Assembly (NCBI GenBank): GCA_028386065.3
Contig: JAKUCV010001741.1
Location: forward strand, 62,001 to 126,000
Direction: 5' to 3'
Source of the DNA: Turnera subulata
Lineage: Eukaryota; Streptophyta; Magnoliopsida; Malpighiales; Passifloraceae
Length of the DNA: 64,000 bases
Shown here: in pieces, positions 41,993 through 53,544 of the stretch
Position numbering within the stretch: position 1 is the stretch's first letter
Layout of the letters: every line of letters begins with the position of its first letter
Notes under the pieces: generated by a model
Seen by the model: the letters and a program-made list of their open reading frames with translations, nothing else
What the model was told of the DNA's origin: nothing
The model's database searches: none
Made by a program: the position numbers and the translations under genes

Positions 41993-42550
41993 ATCGATGT
42001 TTATCAGATGAACATCGATGTTATCATGGGTTTAGCCTTGGCCGAGCCTACTGAACATCGATGTTGTGTGACAAAACATCGATGTTCTATGAAGGTTGGC
42101 CTTGGCAGATTCCCATGAACATCGATGTTCAAGATTGAACATCGATGTCCAAGAGTTCTGCTAAATTGATTTGAGATTCCAGAATTCTTAAACATCGATG
42201 TTTAAGTCGAAACATCGATGTGCTTGAGTTCTAAAAACTCAAACATCGATGTTTAAATGTTATACATCGATGTTTAAAACTACTGCCAAGTTTTTGGACC
42301 TTCGGAACCTTCCAACATCGATGTTCAAGAACCTAACATCGATGTTCTTGAGCTTTGCCAAATAGTTTGGAGCTCCAGAGCCTCAGAACATCGATGTTCA
42401 GATTAAGACATCGATGTTCTTGAGTTCCAGAGGCCATTAGACATCGATGTTAAAGCTAGGACATCGATGTTCATGAGTAATGCCAAGTGGTTGGCGAGAA
42501 TCAAATTCTCACAACATCGATGTTCACTGTTAGACATCGATGTTCTCATG
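41993..42550. repeat. Array of ACATCGATGT palindromes, element 1 leader
   Basis: Eighteen exact copies of the 10-bp palindrome ACATCGATGT, most extended to AACATCGATGTT, lie in about 560 bp. They come in pairs whose centres are 20-25 bp apart, mostly 20-22 (spacers such as tcaagattga), separated by longer spacers with tgccaag and gagattccagaattc. The array lies between the primer-binding site and gag. The rest of the leader (42551-43114) has no ORF of note. Confidence 0.92.
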
Positions 42551-43114
42551 TAATTTTGGTTTCCAAATTTACAAACATCAATATATGATTCATCAAGAAC
42601 ATGCATGTAATGTATTGGAATAATATGTTGATGAAAATATTAAGTTCTTTTTGTGTTGCCTTCCATGATAAGCACTCATCATTGCTTAGATCAACACTTG
42701 ATAGGTTTTGCCAAAGCAAGGTGCCAATGTTTATCCTAGCAAGGTGCGGCGTGATAATTGTAATATCGGAACTGCTTATTATGGTGTTGAACTTAACTAG
42801 GTCATCTTAATAGGATTAAGGACTTAGAGGCAAGGAGTTGAGCTAAGTCTATGAGATAGACAAGAACAAGTGTTGTTCACTCAACTATCCAAGAGTTACA
42901 TGAGATGTAATTGACAATAGTTGTCTACCTAAATAACTATGAAGTAAGTGATCAACCAAAGCTGACTTATCTAGTAGTGAAATATGGATCTTGGCCTACT
43001 TAAATGATTGTCTTGATTTATATAGTAGGAGCATCATTTAATAGAATTCCTTGTTAAATGATTTTGTATGCATGACTCTTATTTGTGTGGGTTGATCATT
43101 GTTGTAGAATTTCC

Positions 43115-44373
43115 ATGGCACAAAACACTAGCACTTCGTCACTGCGATATGTCCTTGAGAAGGAAAAGTTGAATGGGAATAACTTCCTGAAATGGTATCG
43201 CAACTTGAGGATAGTCCTCAAACAAGAAAAGAAGTTGTATGTCCTTGAAGGGCAAGTTCCAAATGAACCGGCGCCTGATGCTTCTAGGGCGGAAAGAGAT
43301 GCTTACAAGAAGCATGTTGATGATGCATTGGATGTTGCATGCCTTTGCTTGTTAACATGGACTCTGAGCTTCAGAAGCAACATGAGACCTTGGGTACGTT
43401 CGATATGATCGAACATCTGAAAATGCTTTTTGAAGAGCAAGCAAGGCATGAGAGGTATGAGACCTCTAAGGCATTGTTCCAATGCAAGATGGCTGAGTCA
43501 TCACCGGTGAGACCTCATGTGCTCAAAATGATTGGATACATTGAGAGCCTTGAGGGTCAAGGTTTTCCTTTGCAAAAGGAGTTGGCTGTTGATCTAGTCC
43601 TGCAATCGTTGCCGGATAGTTACAGCCAATTTGTCATGAATTTCAATATGAATCATCTTGACAAATCCTTGTCTGAGTTGCTTAACATGTTAGGAACAGT
43701 TGAGCAACAAATGAAGGCAAACAAATCCAACAACATTTTGATGGTTGGAAAAGTCAAAGGAAAGGGTAAAGCCAAGTTTTACAAGAAGAAGAAATGTGCC
43801 AAAAAGTTTGGTGCATGTGCATCTTCTTGTTCCCATGTGCTGAAACCCAAAGGTGGTATTATAAAGGAAGGACAATGTTTCCATTGCAACAAACCTGGCC
43901 ATTGGAAACGCAACTGCCCTGTTTACCTTGATGAGGTGAAGAAACAGAAGGGAAGTAAGACTTCCACTTCAGGTATTTTTGTTATAGAAGCTAATATCTC
44001 TATCTCTGCATCATGGGTATTAGATACCAGATGTGGTTCTCACATTTGTGTAAATGTGCAGGAACTGAGAAAGAGTAGGAGATTGGCAAAGGGTGAGATA
44101 GACTTGCGTGTGGAAAATGGTGCAAGAGTTGCTGCATTAGCCGTAGGAACTTACTATCTTACCTTACCGAGTGGTTTGGTTTTAGAACTAGACGATTGTT
44201 ATTATGTACCGACCATAAGCAGGAATTTGATTTCTGTGTCTTGTCTTGACAAAAAAGGTTTTTCTTTTGTAATAAAGAACAATTGTTGTTCTATTTATTT
44301 CAATGATATTTATTATGGTGGTGCATATTTAAGCAATGGTTCGTATGTTCTAAACCTTGAAACTGCAATCTAA
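43115..44373 (+). pseudogene. Copia element 1 gag and protease (broken)
   Basis: The ATG at 43115 (ccatggca context) is the same start as in element 2. The gag domain (UBN2/DUF4219 type) begins LEKEKLNGNNFLKW and is followed by the CCHC knuckle at 43876-43917 (CFHCNKPGHWKRNC). The aspartic protease site reads DTR at 44023-44031 in place of DTG: the glycine codon GGA is AGA, while element 2 keeps DTG. A 1-base loss near 43346 shifts the frame, and a TAA at 44371-44373 ends it where element 2 has TAT. Confidence 0.9.
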
Positions 44374-44388
44374 AACGTTAATACGAAG

Positions 44389-45348
44389 ATGGTTAGAATG
44401 AATGATTCTAATGAAACCTATATTTGGCATTGTCGATTGGGCCATATAAACGAGACTCATATATCTAAACTCTATAAAGATGGACTTTTAGACTCATTTG
44501 ATTTTGAATCATTTGAGACATGTGAGTCATGTTTGTTAGGCAAGATGACGAAGGCTCCTTTTACCGGTAAAGGTGAAAGAGCTTCGGACTTGTTAGGTCT
44601 TATACATAGTGATGTATGTGGACCGATGTCGACACAAGCTAGAGGTGGATTTCAATACTTCATTACATTTACTGACGATTTCAGTAGGTATGGCTATGTG
44701 TATCTAATGAGACACAAGTCAGAATCCTTTGAAAAGTTCAAAGAATTCAAGAATGAAGTACAGGATCAACTCGGCAAGAGTATTAAAATGCTTCGATCAG
44801 ATCGAGGAGATGAATACTTAGGCCGAGAATTTCTTGATCATCTAAAGGAGTGTGGTATAGTATCACAACTCACTCCACCGGGTACGCCTCAATGGAATGG
44901 TGTATCCGAAAGGAGGAATAGAACCTTGTTAGACATGGTTCGTCCGATGATAAGTCAAGCTGACCTTCCTTCTTTATTTTGGGGACATGCATTATTGAGT
45001 GCTGCATTTACACTTAACCGTGTTCCATCTAAATCTGTCGAAAAGACACCATATGAGATATGGACTGGGAGGCATCCCAATTTGTCTTTTATGAGAATTT
45101 GGGGTTGTGAGGCTTACGTGAGACGTGAAGCATCAGATAAACTCGGCCCTAAATTCGACAAGTGCCTCTTTATAGGATACCCTAAGGAAACTAAAGGGTA
45201 TTATTTCTACAATCCCACCGAGCACAAAGTGTTTGTTGCTCGGACTGCTATTTTTCTAGAAAGAGAATTTATTTCTAGAAGAATCAGTGGGAGGAAAATA
45301 GAACTCGAAGAAGTTCAAGATATTGAGGCTGAGATGGAACAAGAATAG
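44389..45348 (+). pseudogene. Copia element 1 integrase
   Basis: The GAG-pre-integrase zinc-binding part (WHCRLGHIN, CESCLLGKM) is followed by the DDE core: HSDVCGPM near 44608, LRSDRGDEYL near 44790 and GVSERRNRTLLDM near 44900. The C-terminal GKR-type region (GYYFYNPTEHKVFVAR) comes next. It integrates the DNA copy. Its frame is intact for 320 codons, but stops on both sides (44371, 45346-45348 TAG for CAT-like) cut it from gag and reverse transcriptase. Confidence 0.92.
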
Positions 45349-47065
45349 GAACCATAAGATGTTGTGGATGAGAATCCTATGCCTGTAACACATAGACCGC
45401 GTAGGTCAGATAGGATTCGGCATGAGCCTGAGAGATATGGATTTCTCATGATTCATATTGGGGACGTGATGCTCATAGAAGAGGATGAGCCCACTTCCTA
45501 TCAGTAGGCCATCACGGGTCCGGACTCTAAGAAGTGGCTGGAAGCCATGAATTCGGAAATGGAATTCATGTATCAAAACAAGGTATGGACCTTGGTTGAT
45601 CCACCTGAAGGGGTAAAACCCATAGGGTGCAAGTGGGTCTTTAAGAAAAAGACCGACATGGATGGTAATGTGATTACCTTTAAAGGGCGATTGGTTGCGA
45701 AAGGTTTCAAGCAAGTTCATGGTATTGACTATGAAGAAACCTTCTCACCAGTTGCCATGGTTAAATCCATCCGGATTCTATTGGCTATAGCAGCATACCA
45801 TGATTATGAGATATGGCAAACGGATGTCAAAACCGCTTTCCTTAATGGAAATCTTTTAGAGGATGTGTACATGACACAACCTGAAGGTTTTGTCACTCCA
45901 GAAAATGCTAACAAGGTATGCAAGTTGTAAAGATCCATTTATGGATTAAAGCAAGCTTCTAGGAGTTGGAATCTTCGTTTTGATAGTAATCAAACAGTTT
46001 GGTTTCATTAAAAAGGAAGATGAGCCATGTGTTCACAAGAAGGTTAGTGGGAGCACTATCATTTTCTTGTTGTTGTATGTTGACGACATTCTTCTCATTG
46101 GGAATGACATTCCGACACTACAGTCTGTAAAGACTTGGTTAGGAAAGAATTTCTCAATGAAGGACTTAGGAGAAGCTGCTTACGTGCTAGGTATAAAGAT
46201 CTATAGAGATAGATCCAAAAGGCTTCTTGGGCTGAGTCAAAGTACATATATTGACAAGGTGCTAAAAAGGTTTTGCATGCAAGACTCCAAGAAAGGTTTC
46301 TTGCCCATGTCACATGGCGTATCTCTCTCAAAGAATCAATGTCCTAGTACGACTAAGGAGAGAGAGCGGATGAGTAAGATTCCTTATGCTTCTGCAATAG
46401 GATCTATCATGTATGCCATGCTATGTACTCGACCGGATGTCGCTTTTGCTTTGAGTGTCACAAGCAGATACCAAACTGATCCCGGTGAGAGTCACTGGAC
46501 AACAGTTAAGAACATCGTTAAGTACTTGAGAAGGACTAAGGATGCATTCCTGGTTTATGGAAGCGTGGATGAGCTTGTTGTAAAGGGCTACACAGATGCT
46601 AGCTTCCAAACCGATAGGGATGATTTTAGATCGCAGTCAGGTTATGTGTTTTGTCTTGGAGGTGGTGCTGTATGCTGGAAGAGTTCAAAGCAAGAGACAA
46701 TTGTCGATTCTACAACTGAGGCTGAGTACATTGCTGCCTCAGATGCGGCGAAAGAGGCTGTTTGGATCAAAAAGTTCGTAACTGAACTTGGGGTAGTTCC
46801 GAGCATTGAGAGTCCGATTCAGCTCTATTGTGATAACAATGGAACAATCGCACAGGCTCAGGAACCTAGATACCACCAGAGATCCAAACATATTCTCCGA
46901 CGCTATCATCTTATTAGAGAGATCATAGATAGAGGCGATGTCAGACTGTGCAGAGTTCCATCTGAGAACAATGTAGCAGCTCCGTTGACTAAGCTGCTCA
47001 CACAGCAGAAGCATGATGGTCATGCTGCCTCCATTGGTATTAGATACATGTATGATTGGGTTTAG
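45349..47065 (+). pseudogene. Copia element 1 reverse transcriptase and RNase H (broken)
   Basis: Reverse transcriptase has KGRLVAKGFKQVHGIDYEET, TDVKTAFLNG and the catalytic YVDDILLIG (about 46077). RNase H follows with GYTDASFQ, TEAEYIAASDA and LYCDNNG, ending at TAG 47063-47065, 14 bp before the 3' LTR. Stops are TAG at about 45508 and TAA at 45928-45930. The second is also present in element 2. A 2-base loss near 45975 shifts the frame. Confidence 0.92.
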
Positions 47066-47079
47066 TGCAAGTGGGAGAT

Positions 47080-48613
47080 TGTTAGTGTAATATGCCCAAA
47101 AGCCAATAAATGGATGTTTATTTGTAATCATGTATACACATTAAGGTTATTCCAATAAATATCGTTTATGAGATAAACGCTTGCACATATTTATAACCCT
47201 AGAATATTTATATATATTCTTGAATGTCCCTAGTCGATTGTTATTATGGATGGGTTGTAATAATAAATTAAGACTAGCGTATGTTGAGAATTATATGAGA
47301 TATGAATTCTACATACGGGTACAAGTTAGAGAACTTGTGGACTGGACCGACCCACATAAGAATGTTACATGGAACGTTATATGATTGTCATTAGCGGTTC
47401 TTATATGTATTGTCCTTAGACCTGTGATCATCAAGGTTCCCAACATATGAGTCGTATACTTTGATATTACTCTTGGCTATTTCGTAAATGAGTGGACTTA
47501 GTGTAATCATTGGGTATATGATAAATGTGTAGTGGGTTTTGTATGATCCAGAGGGGATTTGTCCAACCCATATAACGGGTATATTATCGGTTGGTTTCTT
47601 GATAGAGTTGAACTGTAAATGCACGGCCGTGCTCGGATTATGATATGGTGATATCGTTAGTATCGGTTTTACACAGTTAGCTCGAGGACCAACAAACTGA
47701 GATTAAACATATGCGAGATTGACATATTCCATGTCTCGTGTTTAATCTTGATAATGGGACGAAGGGACGATGACATGCTTACGAGGCATATTGAATCAAT
47801 ACTGATCTTGTCGTTCGGGTAGTAATGATGTGTTGCTAGACGTCGCTCTTTGCTTATAATTGTAAATGAGTTTACAATTATTGCCGGACGTTACAAGTGC
47901 CTACAGGGTCACACACTTAGAATCATTGATTCGAGTAGGTGGTTGAACCGTGGTTGGACCATGGTTCGACCAGGTATGGTTGGACTATGGTTGGACCGTG
48001 GTTGGACCAGGGTCGTTTTGGGCTGGTTTGGTTCACTAAATGTCTGATTTATTGAACCATAATTAGTTCCATGTGATGTGTAATCCCACCAAGAGTTAGT
48101 GGAGACATAATTAGCTAAAAGCTAATCATGTTGGCCAAAGGTGTTGGCCACTTTGTCCCTTGCTTTTGTCAGTGGGATTAGACTAAGCATAATCTGATTA
48201 TGCCTTGTTGATTGATTACTTTGAGTCTGATTTTTTCAGAGCTTGAGTGACTTGAGAGCTTAGAGTTTTTCAGGTGACACACATCCTTTTTTGAGAAAGA
48301 AGAAAAACACCACAAACACTAGCTCTCGGAAACCGGCTGCTAGCACATTAGTTCAGGAGTGCTCGGGTTGGTAATCGTGTGACGATTCCAACTAGTTATC
48401 ACGGTTTGTATGGATACCGTAGAGGGGCGGGATTTCTGTCCGACTCTTGCTGATTCGTCCCTACAGTTGGGTGAAAGATCTCAACCGATTCAGGTACGTA
48501 AAAATTGTTATTCAGTTTAGCTACCCATCACTTGGATCCTCCATGTGTGTCCGGTTTTTCCGCTGCGTATGTTATTGCATTTGATTGTCAATTTGCATAC
48601 CCGAATACTTACA
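47080..48613 (+). repeat. Copia element 1, 3' LTR
   Basis: 1534 bp, following the polypurine-like gtgggaga at 47071. It ends cccgaatacttaca and is followed by the ccatg duplication. It holds the same tggttggacc repeats (about 47938-48013). Confidence 0.95.
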
Positions 48614-48647
48614 CCATGGGTAGGAATCATCTCATCCCGGGTGGTAA

Positions 48648-49256
48648 GGATTTTATCGTCCTCCTTGGGGAACTGGCTGGTTTGGTTAGGGATTTTATCA
48701 TCCTCCCTAGGGGTATCTTTCTGGGTGTCAGGATTTTATCATCCTCCCTTGGGGAATCTGTGGGTGACTCGGGATTTTATCATCCTCTCTCGGGGAATCT
48801 GTGAGTGACTCGGGATTTTATCATCCTCCCTTGGGAAATCTGTGGTTGACTTGGGATTTTATCATCCTCCCTTGGGGAATCCGTGGGTTACTCGGGATTT
48901 TGTTATCCTCCTTTGGGGAATCTGTGGTTGACTCAAGATTTTATCATCCTTCTTTGGGGAATCTCAGGATTTTTAATCCTCCCTAGGGGAGTCTATGGTG
49001 TCTCAGAATTTTATCATCCTCCTTTGGGGAATCTTTGGTGGTTCGGGATTTTATCATCCTCCCTTGGGGGATCTCGGGATTTTATCTTCCTCCTCTGTGG
49101 TGGTTCGGTATTTTATCATCCTCCCTTGGGGAGTCTCAGGATTTTATCATCAAACCTTGGGGAAGCTGTGGTTGGTTAAGGGATTTTATCATCCTCCCTT
49201 AGGGAATCTTGATTGGTTAAGGGATTTTACCATCCTCCTTTGAGGAATCTGGTTGG
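48648..49256. repeat. Tandem repeat array 1 (GGGATTTTATCATCCTCC)
   Basis: About 16 units share gggattttatcatcctcccttgggga. Unit length alternates between about 30 and 42 bp according to whether a tct-gtgg-tgact tail is present. Frames across it (48505-49243, all three) are periodic artefacts of the array. It lies on the 3'-UTR side of the Tat/Ogre-like element, where such arrays are known in plant Ogre elements. Confidence 0.9.
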
Positions 49257-49339
49257 TTTCAATTGGGGAAAGGGAGTACCGGGACATCATTTCAGTTCTC
49301 CCAAGGCATCACATGCCTTTGCATCAAACATCAGTTCTC

Positions 49340-49555
49340 GTAAGGATAGCATGCCCCGGAAGATACAGCACTGGGATAGCATGCCCCGAAAAATCTCTTC
49401 TAATTGGGTAGCATGCCCTATAAACTCATCTCAAATGGAGTAGCATGCCCCAGAAAAGCACTTCTAATAGGGTAACATCCCTCGAAAAATCACTCCGAAT
49501 AGGGCAGCATGCCCTAGAAAGCTCGTCTCAAATGGGGTAGCATGCCCCAAAAAAA
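49340..49555. repeat. Tandem repeat array 2 (GGTAGCATGCCCC)
   Basis: Seven degenerate units of about 30-36 bp share ggtagcatgcccc followed by an A-rich spacer ending aatggg or aattgg. It lies 85 bp from array 1, with an unrelated motif. Confidence 0.85.
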
Positions 49556-50233
49556 TCAAACAAATTGGGCCCGTCGTGCCCCTGTCAGGTCATTTCACAA
49601 GAGGTTGGGCCTTATAACTCGTTCCATTATGAATGTCCAAAATATAGGAATACCTAAATCTTAACTGAACTCAAATAAAGACAAGATAACACCTCTTTGC
49701 TTATGGATTAGTGGGTTCAAAGGATAATCTAGTACCTACTAACAAGCCTCCACAAATTCTTTGTTCCAAAGCATCGATCTTCAATTAAACCAAAGAGTAC
49801 ACTTTGTCTTGACTTGTGCTTCCGTAAAGGACAAGAAATCGACCACCAATTTTGCAAGGACATGCTTCTTAATACTTTTTCATTTTCTTCTCCAAGTTTC
49901 TAATGCACTATTGTAAAGAAATGCCTCTTTTGTTAGTGGGTTTCAAAAATTAGTTTTGCACTAACTAACTGTCCTCCCTAACCCTTCTTGAAGCCATCCA
50001 TTTTGATCTTCTTATGGATGGGACAAACATATCGTTCACCTCTCAAGTCTTTCTTTCGCAAGGAAAAAGGAGACAAAAAAGGAAGAAAGACACACAATTG
50101 AAATACGAAAAAAAGATGGCAAAAAGGTATAACTTTTAATTGAAGTGAACCGTTTCAAAATATAAAAACAATAATAGAACGAACCAGATGTTGCAGGTAC
50201 ACACTTTTAGACTTAGCCAATCAAAACATAAAG
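49556..50233 (-). other. Non-coding remainder, probably Tat/Ogre-like 3' region
   Basis: There is no supported ORF, element end or repeat array. It connects the tandem arrays to the Sirevirus LTR at 50234 and is assigned to the older Ogre-like layer by continuity only. Confidence 0.4.
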
Positions 50234-51260
50234 TGTTGACAAAAAATTAGGGTTAATCACCTCTTAATACTAAACTATGATTAACCATGTTGATTATCTA
50301 GTTTTGATGACTAACAAATTACAAGTGTGTTGTTAGCTTTGCTTGTGTTGATTTTTGTTTACAGGAAAAATTGCGGTTTCTGTGGATACCATATCTGCGA
50401 AGCTGTCACTATTAACTTTTTAAGCAAGTTGCGTGTGGTCCTGCAAGCATTTAAATCCCACTTCCAGTCGTTTGAATTGATGAACAAGTAAGAGTGAAGA
50501 CTTTATGAAAGTACAGAAGATGTTCCCACCTAACTCCTACTCAACTCTAGAAAGTGGTCCAAACTTTCCAGATTTGGTGATTCTTCGCAACCAAGGAGTT
50601 GACATGCATAACGGCACCAAACTGAAGCTTTTATTGAATTGAAGTCAATTGGAGTACAAGGAGCTGTTGCAGGAGCTTATCCTCCACACTCAGATTCTAT
50701 AAAGAGGGACGTTTACACCTCTGGAAGATCATCCCAACAATTGTGCAAAATCTGAGTGTATACCTGAGCTAAATGATTTGGTATTTGATCTGGTTTTTCT
50801 GCTTACAGTGCAAAACTCTTTCTAAGGGGCAATTTGTAAGCAAGACTTGGTTTAGTTTTGCTGGGTACTCAAGTCTAGGATTAGATTTGAGGGTAGGTTA
50901 GAGCTTAGCTTGTGAAAAGCTTGGAAGGTTAGAATTTAGCCTGTGAAAAACTTGTAAAGGTTTGAGCTTAGCCTAGAAAAGCTTGTTTTTGTAAAGGTTA
51001 AGGTTGATCCCATAAAAACCTGAATATAGTGAGTGTTTGAAATCCTAAAGGAAGGATCCTTTAGGTAGTGGAGGTACCTAGTGAGGAGGAACCACTCTAA
51101 ATCACCTGTCTCAATTTCTCTCTGCCTTCCTTACTCGATTTCTACTCTAAGCACTCATCTTGTATCGTAGAGATTTGGTTTCTCAAAAACCAGATCTCAC
51201 TGTCCGAAAAAGTTTAAGGCCTATTTCACACCTCCCCTCTTAGGCACTTTTGGGCCTACA
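50234..51260 (+). repeat. Sirevirus 5' LTR
   Basis: About 1027 bp, starting tgttgacaaaaa and ending gcacttttgggcctaca before the primer-binding site. The start is inferred from TG and similarity to the relict at 36910-37980. The 3' LTR is outside the window or lost. Confidence 0.75.
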
Positions 51261-51262
51261 AT

Positions 51263-51274
51263 TGGTAGCGGGGC
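51263..51274 (+). other. Sirevirus primer-binding site
   Basis: TGGTAGCGGGGC, then AAGG. Soybean SIRE-type elements have TGGTATCAGAGC followed by AAGG at this place, so the same ATCA to AGCG change as in the other families is present, plus one A to G. Confidence 0.7.
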
Positions 51275-51317
51275 AAGGTCTCTTTGTGTTAGGATTAATC
51301 ACCTAGAGCAAAGATCA

Positions 51318-51720
51318 TAGCTTTTGAGGGAACAAGCGTGAACCAGACACCATATTTTGATAGGGCAAACTTTGATTATTGAAAGTTTTGCATGAAGATA
51401 TTCCTTGAAGGAAAGGACATTGAAATGTGGCATATTGTCCAGAATCCTTACAACAGGCCAAATAGTCCTATGCATCTCTGGACTGATGATGAAATGAAGA
51501 GAGCTAAGCTTGATGCTCAAGCCAAAAATGTTCTTTTGTGTGGAATCAGTGAGAGCGAGTTTCAAAGGGTTGGTTCTTGTGAAACTGCTCATGAAATCTG
51601 GAGGTTGTTGTGCATCACTCATGAAGGCACAAACCAAGCTAAAGAATCAAGGCTCAATCGCTTGACTAGAGAGTATGAGCTGTCCAAAATGGCTCCGGAC
51701 GAAACCATCCATGAAATAGA
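51318..51720 (+). pseudogene. Sirevirus gag, N-terminal part
   Basis: Gag of the UBN2 type: PYFDRANFDYW before the TGA at 51380-51382, then MKIFLEGKDIEMWHIV, AHEIWRLLCITHEGT and LNRLTREYELSKM. It forms the particle. No ATG is seen at the expected start, and the TGA interrupts it. It is cut at the target site ataga and continues at 60069. Confidence 0.85.
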
Positions 51721-53261
51721 TGTTAGTGTAATATGCCCAAAAGCCAATCATTGGATGATTGTATATAGTCATGTATATACATTAAGGTTATTCCAATAAA
51801 TATATTTATGAGATAAACGCTTGCACATATTTATAACCCTAGAATATTTTATATTCTTAAATGTCCCTAGTCGATTATTATTATGGATGGGTTGTAATAA
51901 TAAATTAAGACTAGCGTATGTTGAGAATTATATGAGATATGAATTCTACATACGGGTACAAGTTAGAGAACTTGTGGTCTGGACTGACCCAACATAAGAA
52001 CACTACATGGAACGTTATATGATTGTCACTAGTGGTTCTTATATGTATTGTCCTTAGACCTGAGATCATCAAGGTTCCCAACATGTGAGTCATATACTTT
52101 GATATTACTCTTGGCTATTCGTAACTGAATGGACCTTAGTGTAATCATTGGGTATATGATATAATCTGTAGTGGATTTTGTATGATCAAGATGGGATTCG
52201 TCCAACCCTTATAATGGGTATATATTATCAGGTGGGCCTCTTGATAGAGTTGAACTGTAAATGCATGGCCATGCTCGGATTATGTGATATGGTGATATCG
52301 TTAGTATCCGTTTTACATAGTTAACTTGGGGATCAAGAAAACTTAGATCAAACATATGCGAGATTGACATATTCCATGCCTCGTGTTTGATCTTGATAAT
52401 GGGACGAAAGGACGATGACATGTTTCCAAGGCATAATGAATCAGTACTGATCTTGTCATTTGGGTAGCAATGATGTGTTGCTAGACGCCGCTCATTGTTT
52501 ATAATTGTAAATGAGTTTACAATTATTGCCAAACGTTACAAGTGCCTATAGGGTCACACACTTAGAACTGTTGATTCGAGCTGGTGGTTGAACTACAGTT
52601 AGACCGTGGTTCGACCAGTTGGTTGGACCAGGGTATTGAGCTAGTGGTTAGACCATGGTTGAACTATGGTTGGACCGGGTCATTTTGGGCTGATTTGGTT
52701 CACTAATTATCAGAATTATTGAACCAGAACTAGTACCATATGATGTGTAATCCTATATATGATGATATATATAATTAATGCTTAGTGGAGCATTAAGTCA
52801 AAGTGGAAACATAATCATGAAGGATAAGACATGAATATGTTGGCCAATGACTTAATAAACTATGCATTTCAAGTGTGTATAAATAGGGTGAAGGTTTGAT
52901 CAGATTTTAGACCAAGCAAGGCTTTGCACACTCTTCACACTTGAGAAAAACACATCAAACACTTTCTAGTCTCTAGCTCTCGAAAATTCTGCAGCTAGCA
53001 CTGCGGTTCGGGAGTGCTCAGGTTAGTGATCGTGAGACGATTGCTAGCTGGACATCGACGGTTCGTGTGGATACCGTAGAGGAGCCGAATTTCTTGTCGG
53101 GTTCTTGCTGATTCTACACTACAGTTGGGTGAAAGACCTCAACCAAGCAAGGTACGAAAAATATTGTTATTCGGTTTAGTTAGCTTCACTTGGATCCTCC
53201 ATAAGTACCGGGTCTTTTCGCTGCATTTTGATTGTCAAGTTTGCATGCCCGGTTACTTACA
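51721..53261 (+). repeat. Copia element 2, 5' LTR
   Basis: 1541 bp, tgttagtgtaatatgccc ... ggttacttaca. It has a TATA box TATAAATA at 52878-52885, absent from element 1. Degenerate tggttggacc units lie at about 52580-52680. Confidence 0.95.
52878..52885 (+). promoter_or_regulatory. TATA box in copia element 2 LTR
   Basis: TATAAATA in gtgtgtataaatagggtg. The 3' LTR repeats it at 59685-59692. The segment around it (about 52750-52930) has no counterpart in element 1. Confidence 0.6.
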
Positions 53262-53262
53262 G

Positions 53263-53274
53263 TGGTAGCGGAGC
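53263..53274 (+). other. Copia element 2 primer-binding site
   Basis: TGGTAGCGGAGC, one base after the LTR. It is identical to the sites of the pararetrovirus (696) and the Ty3-type element (14191, minus). Confidence 0.78.
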
Positions 53275-53544
53275 CTCTTATGAAACGCTAAACCGAATTA
53301 GATGTTCTTTTTTTTATATGTGATGTATCATGAACTTGATAGTATATGTGATATGTTGAATTCATTTAGTATATGTGATATATGTTTGAGGTTGGTTTTT
53401 GTCAAAAGTGTTTTGACAATGAATGCTTGATTGGTATGTGATATCAATCAAGGTGTTCTTGGCAGTAAGTCGAATGAGTTCGACACGGAAAAATCGATTG
53501 TCGGTTTTTGTATGGAACGATTGTTGTTCTAGTACAGCAAGGCC

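Larger units (their letters stand above)
40155..48613 (+). mobile_element. Ty1/copia retrotransposon, element 1
   Basis: A complete 8.5 kb element. It has LTRs at 40155-41687 and 47080-48613, a primer-binding site at 41689, a palindrome-rich leader, a gag-pol polyprotein in copia order (gag, protease, integrase, reverse transcriptase, RNase H), and the perfect target duplication ccatg (40150-40154 and 48614-48618). It belongs to the same family as element 2 (51721-60068). It sits in the 3' region of the Tat/Ogre-like element. The coding region has several stops and frameshifts. Confidence 0.95.

Noticed and set aside
41993..42550. Regularly spaced short palindromes resembling a CRISPR array
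   Set aside because: The units are 10-12 bp, spacers are short and related to each other, there are no cas genes, and the array lies in a plant copia leader present twice.
48505..49443. Several overlapping plus-strand ORFs of 60-100 codons with repeating FYHPPLGNL
   Set aside because: All three frames are open only because of the tandem repeat; unit length and frame drift, and there is no start context or conserved domain.
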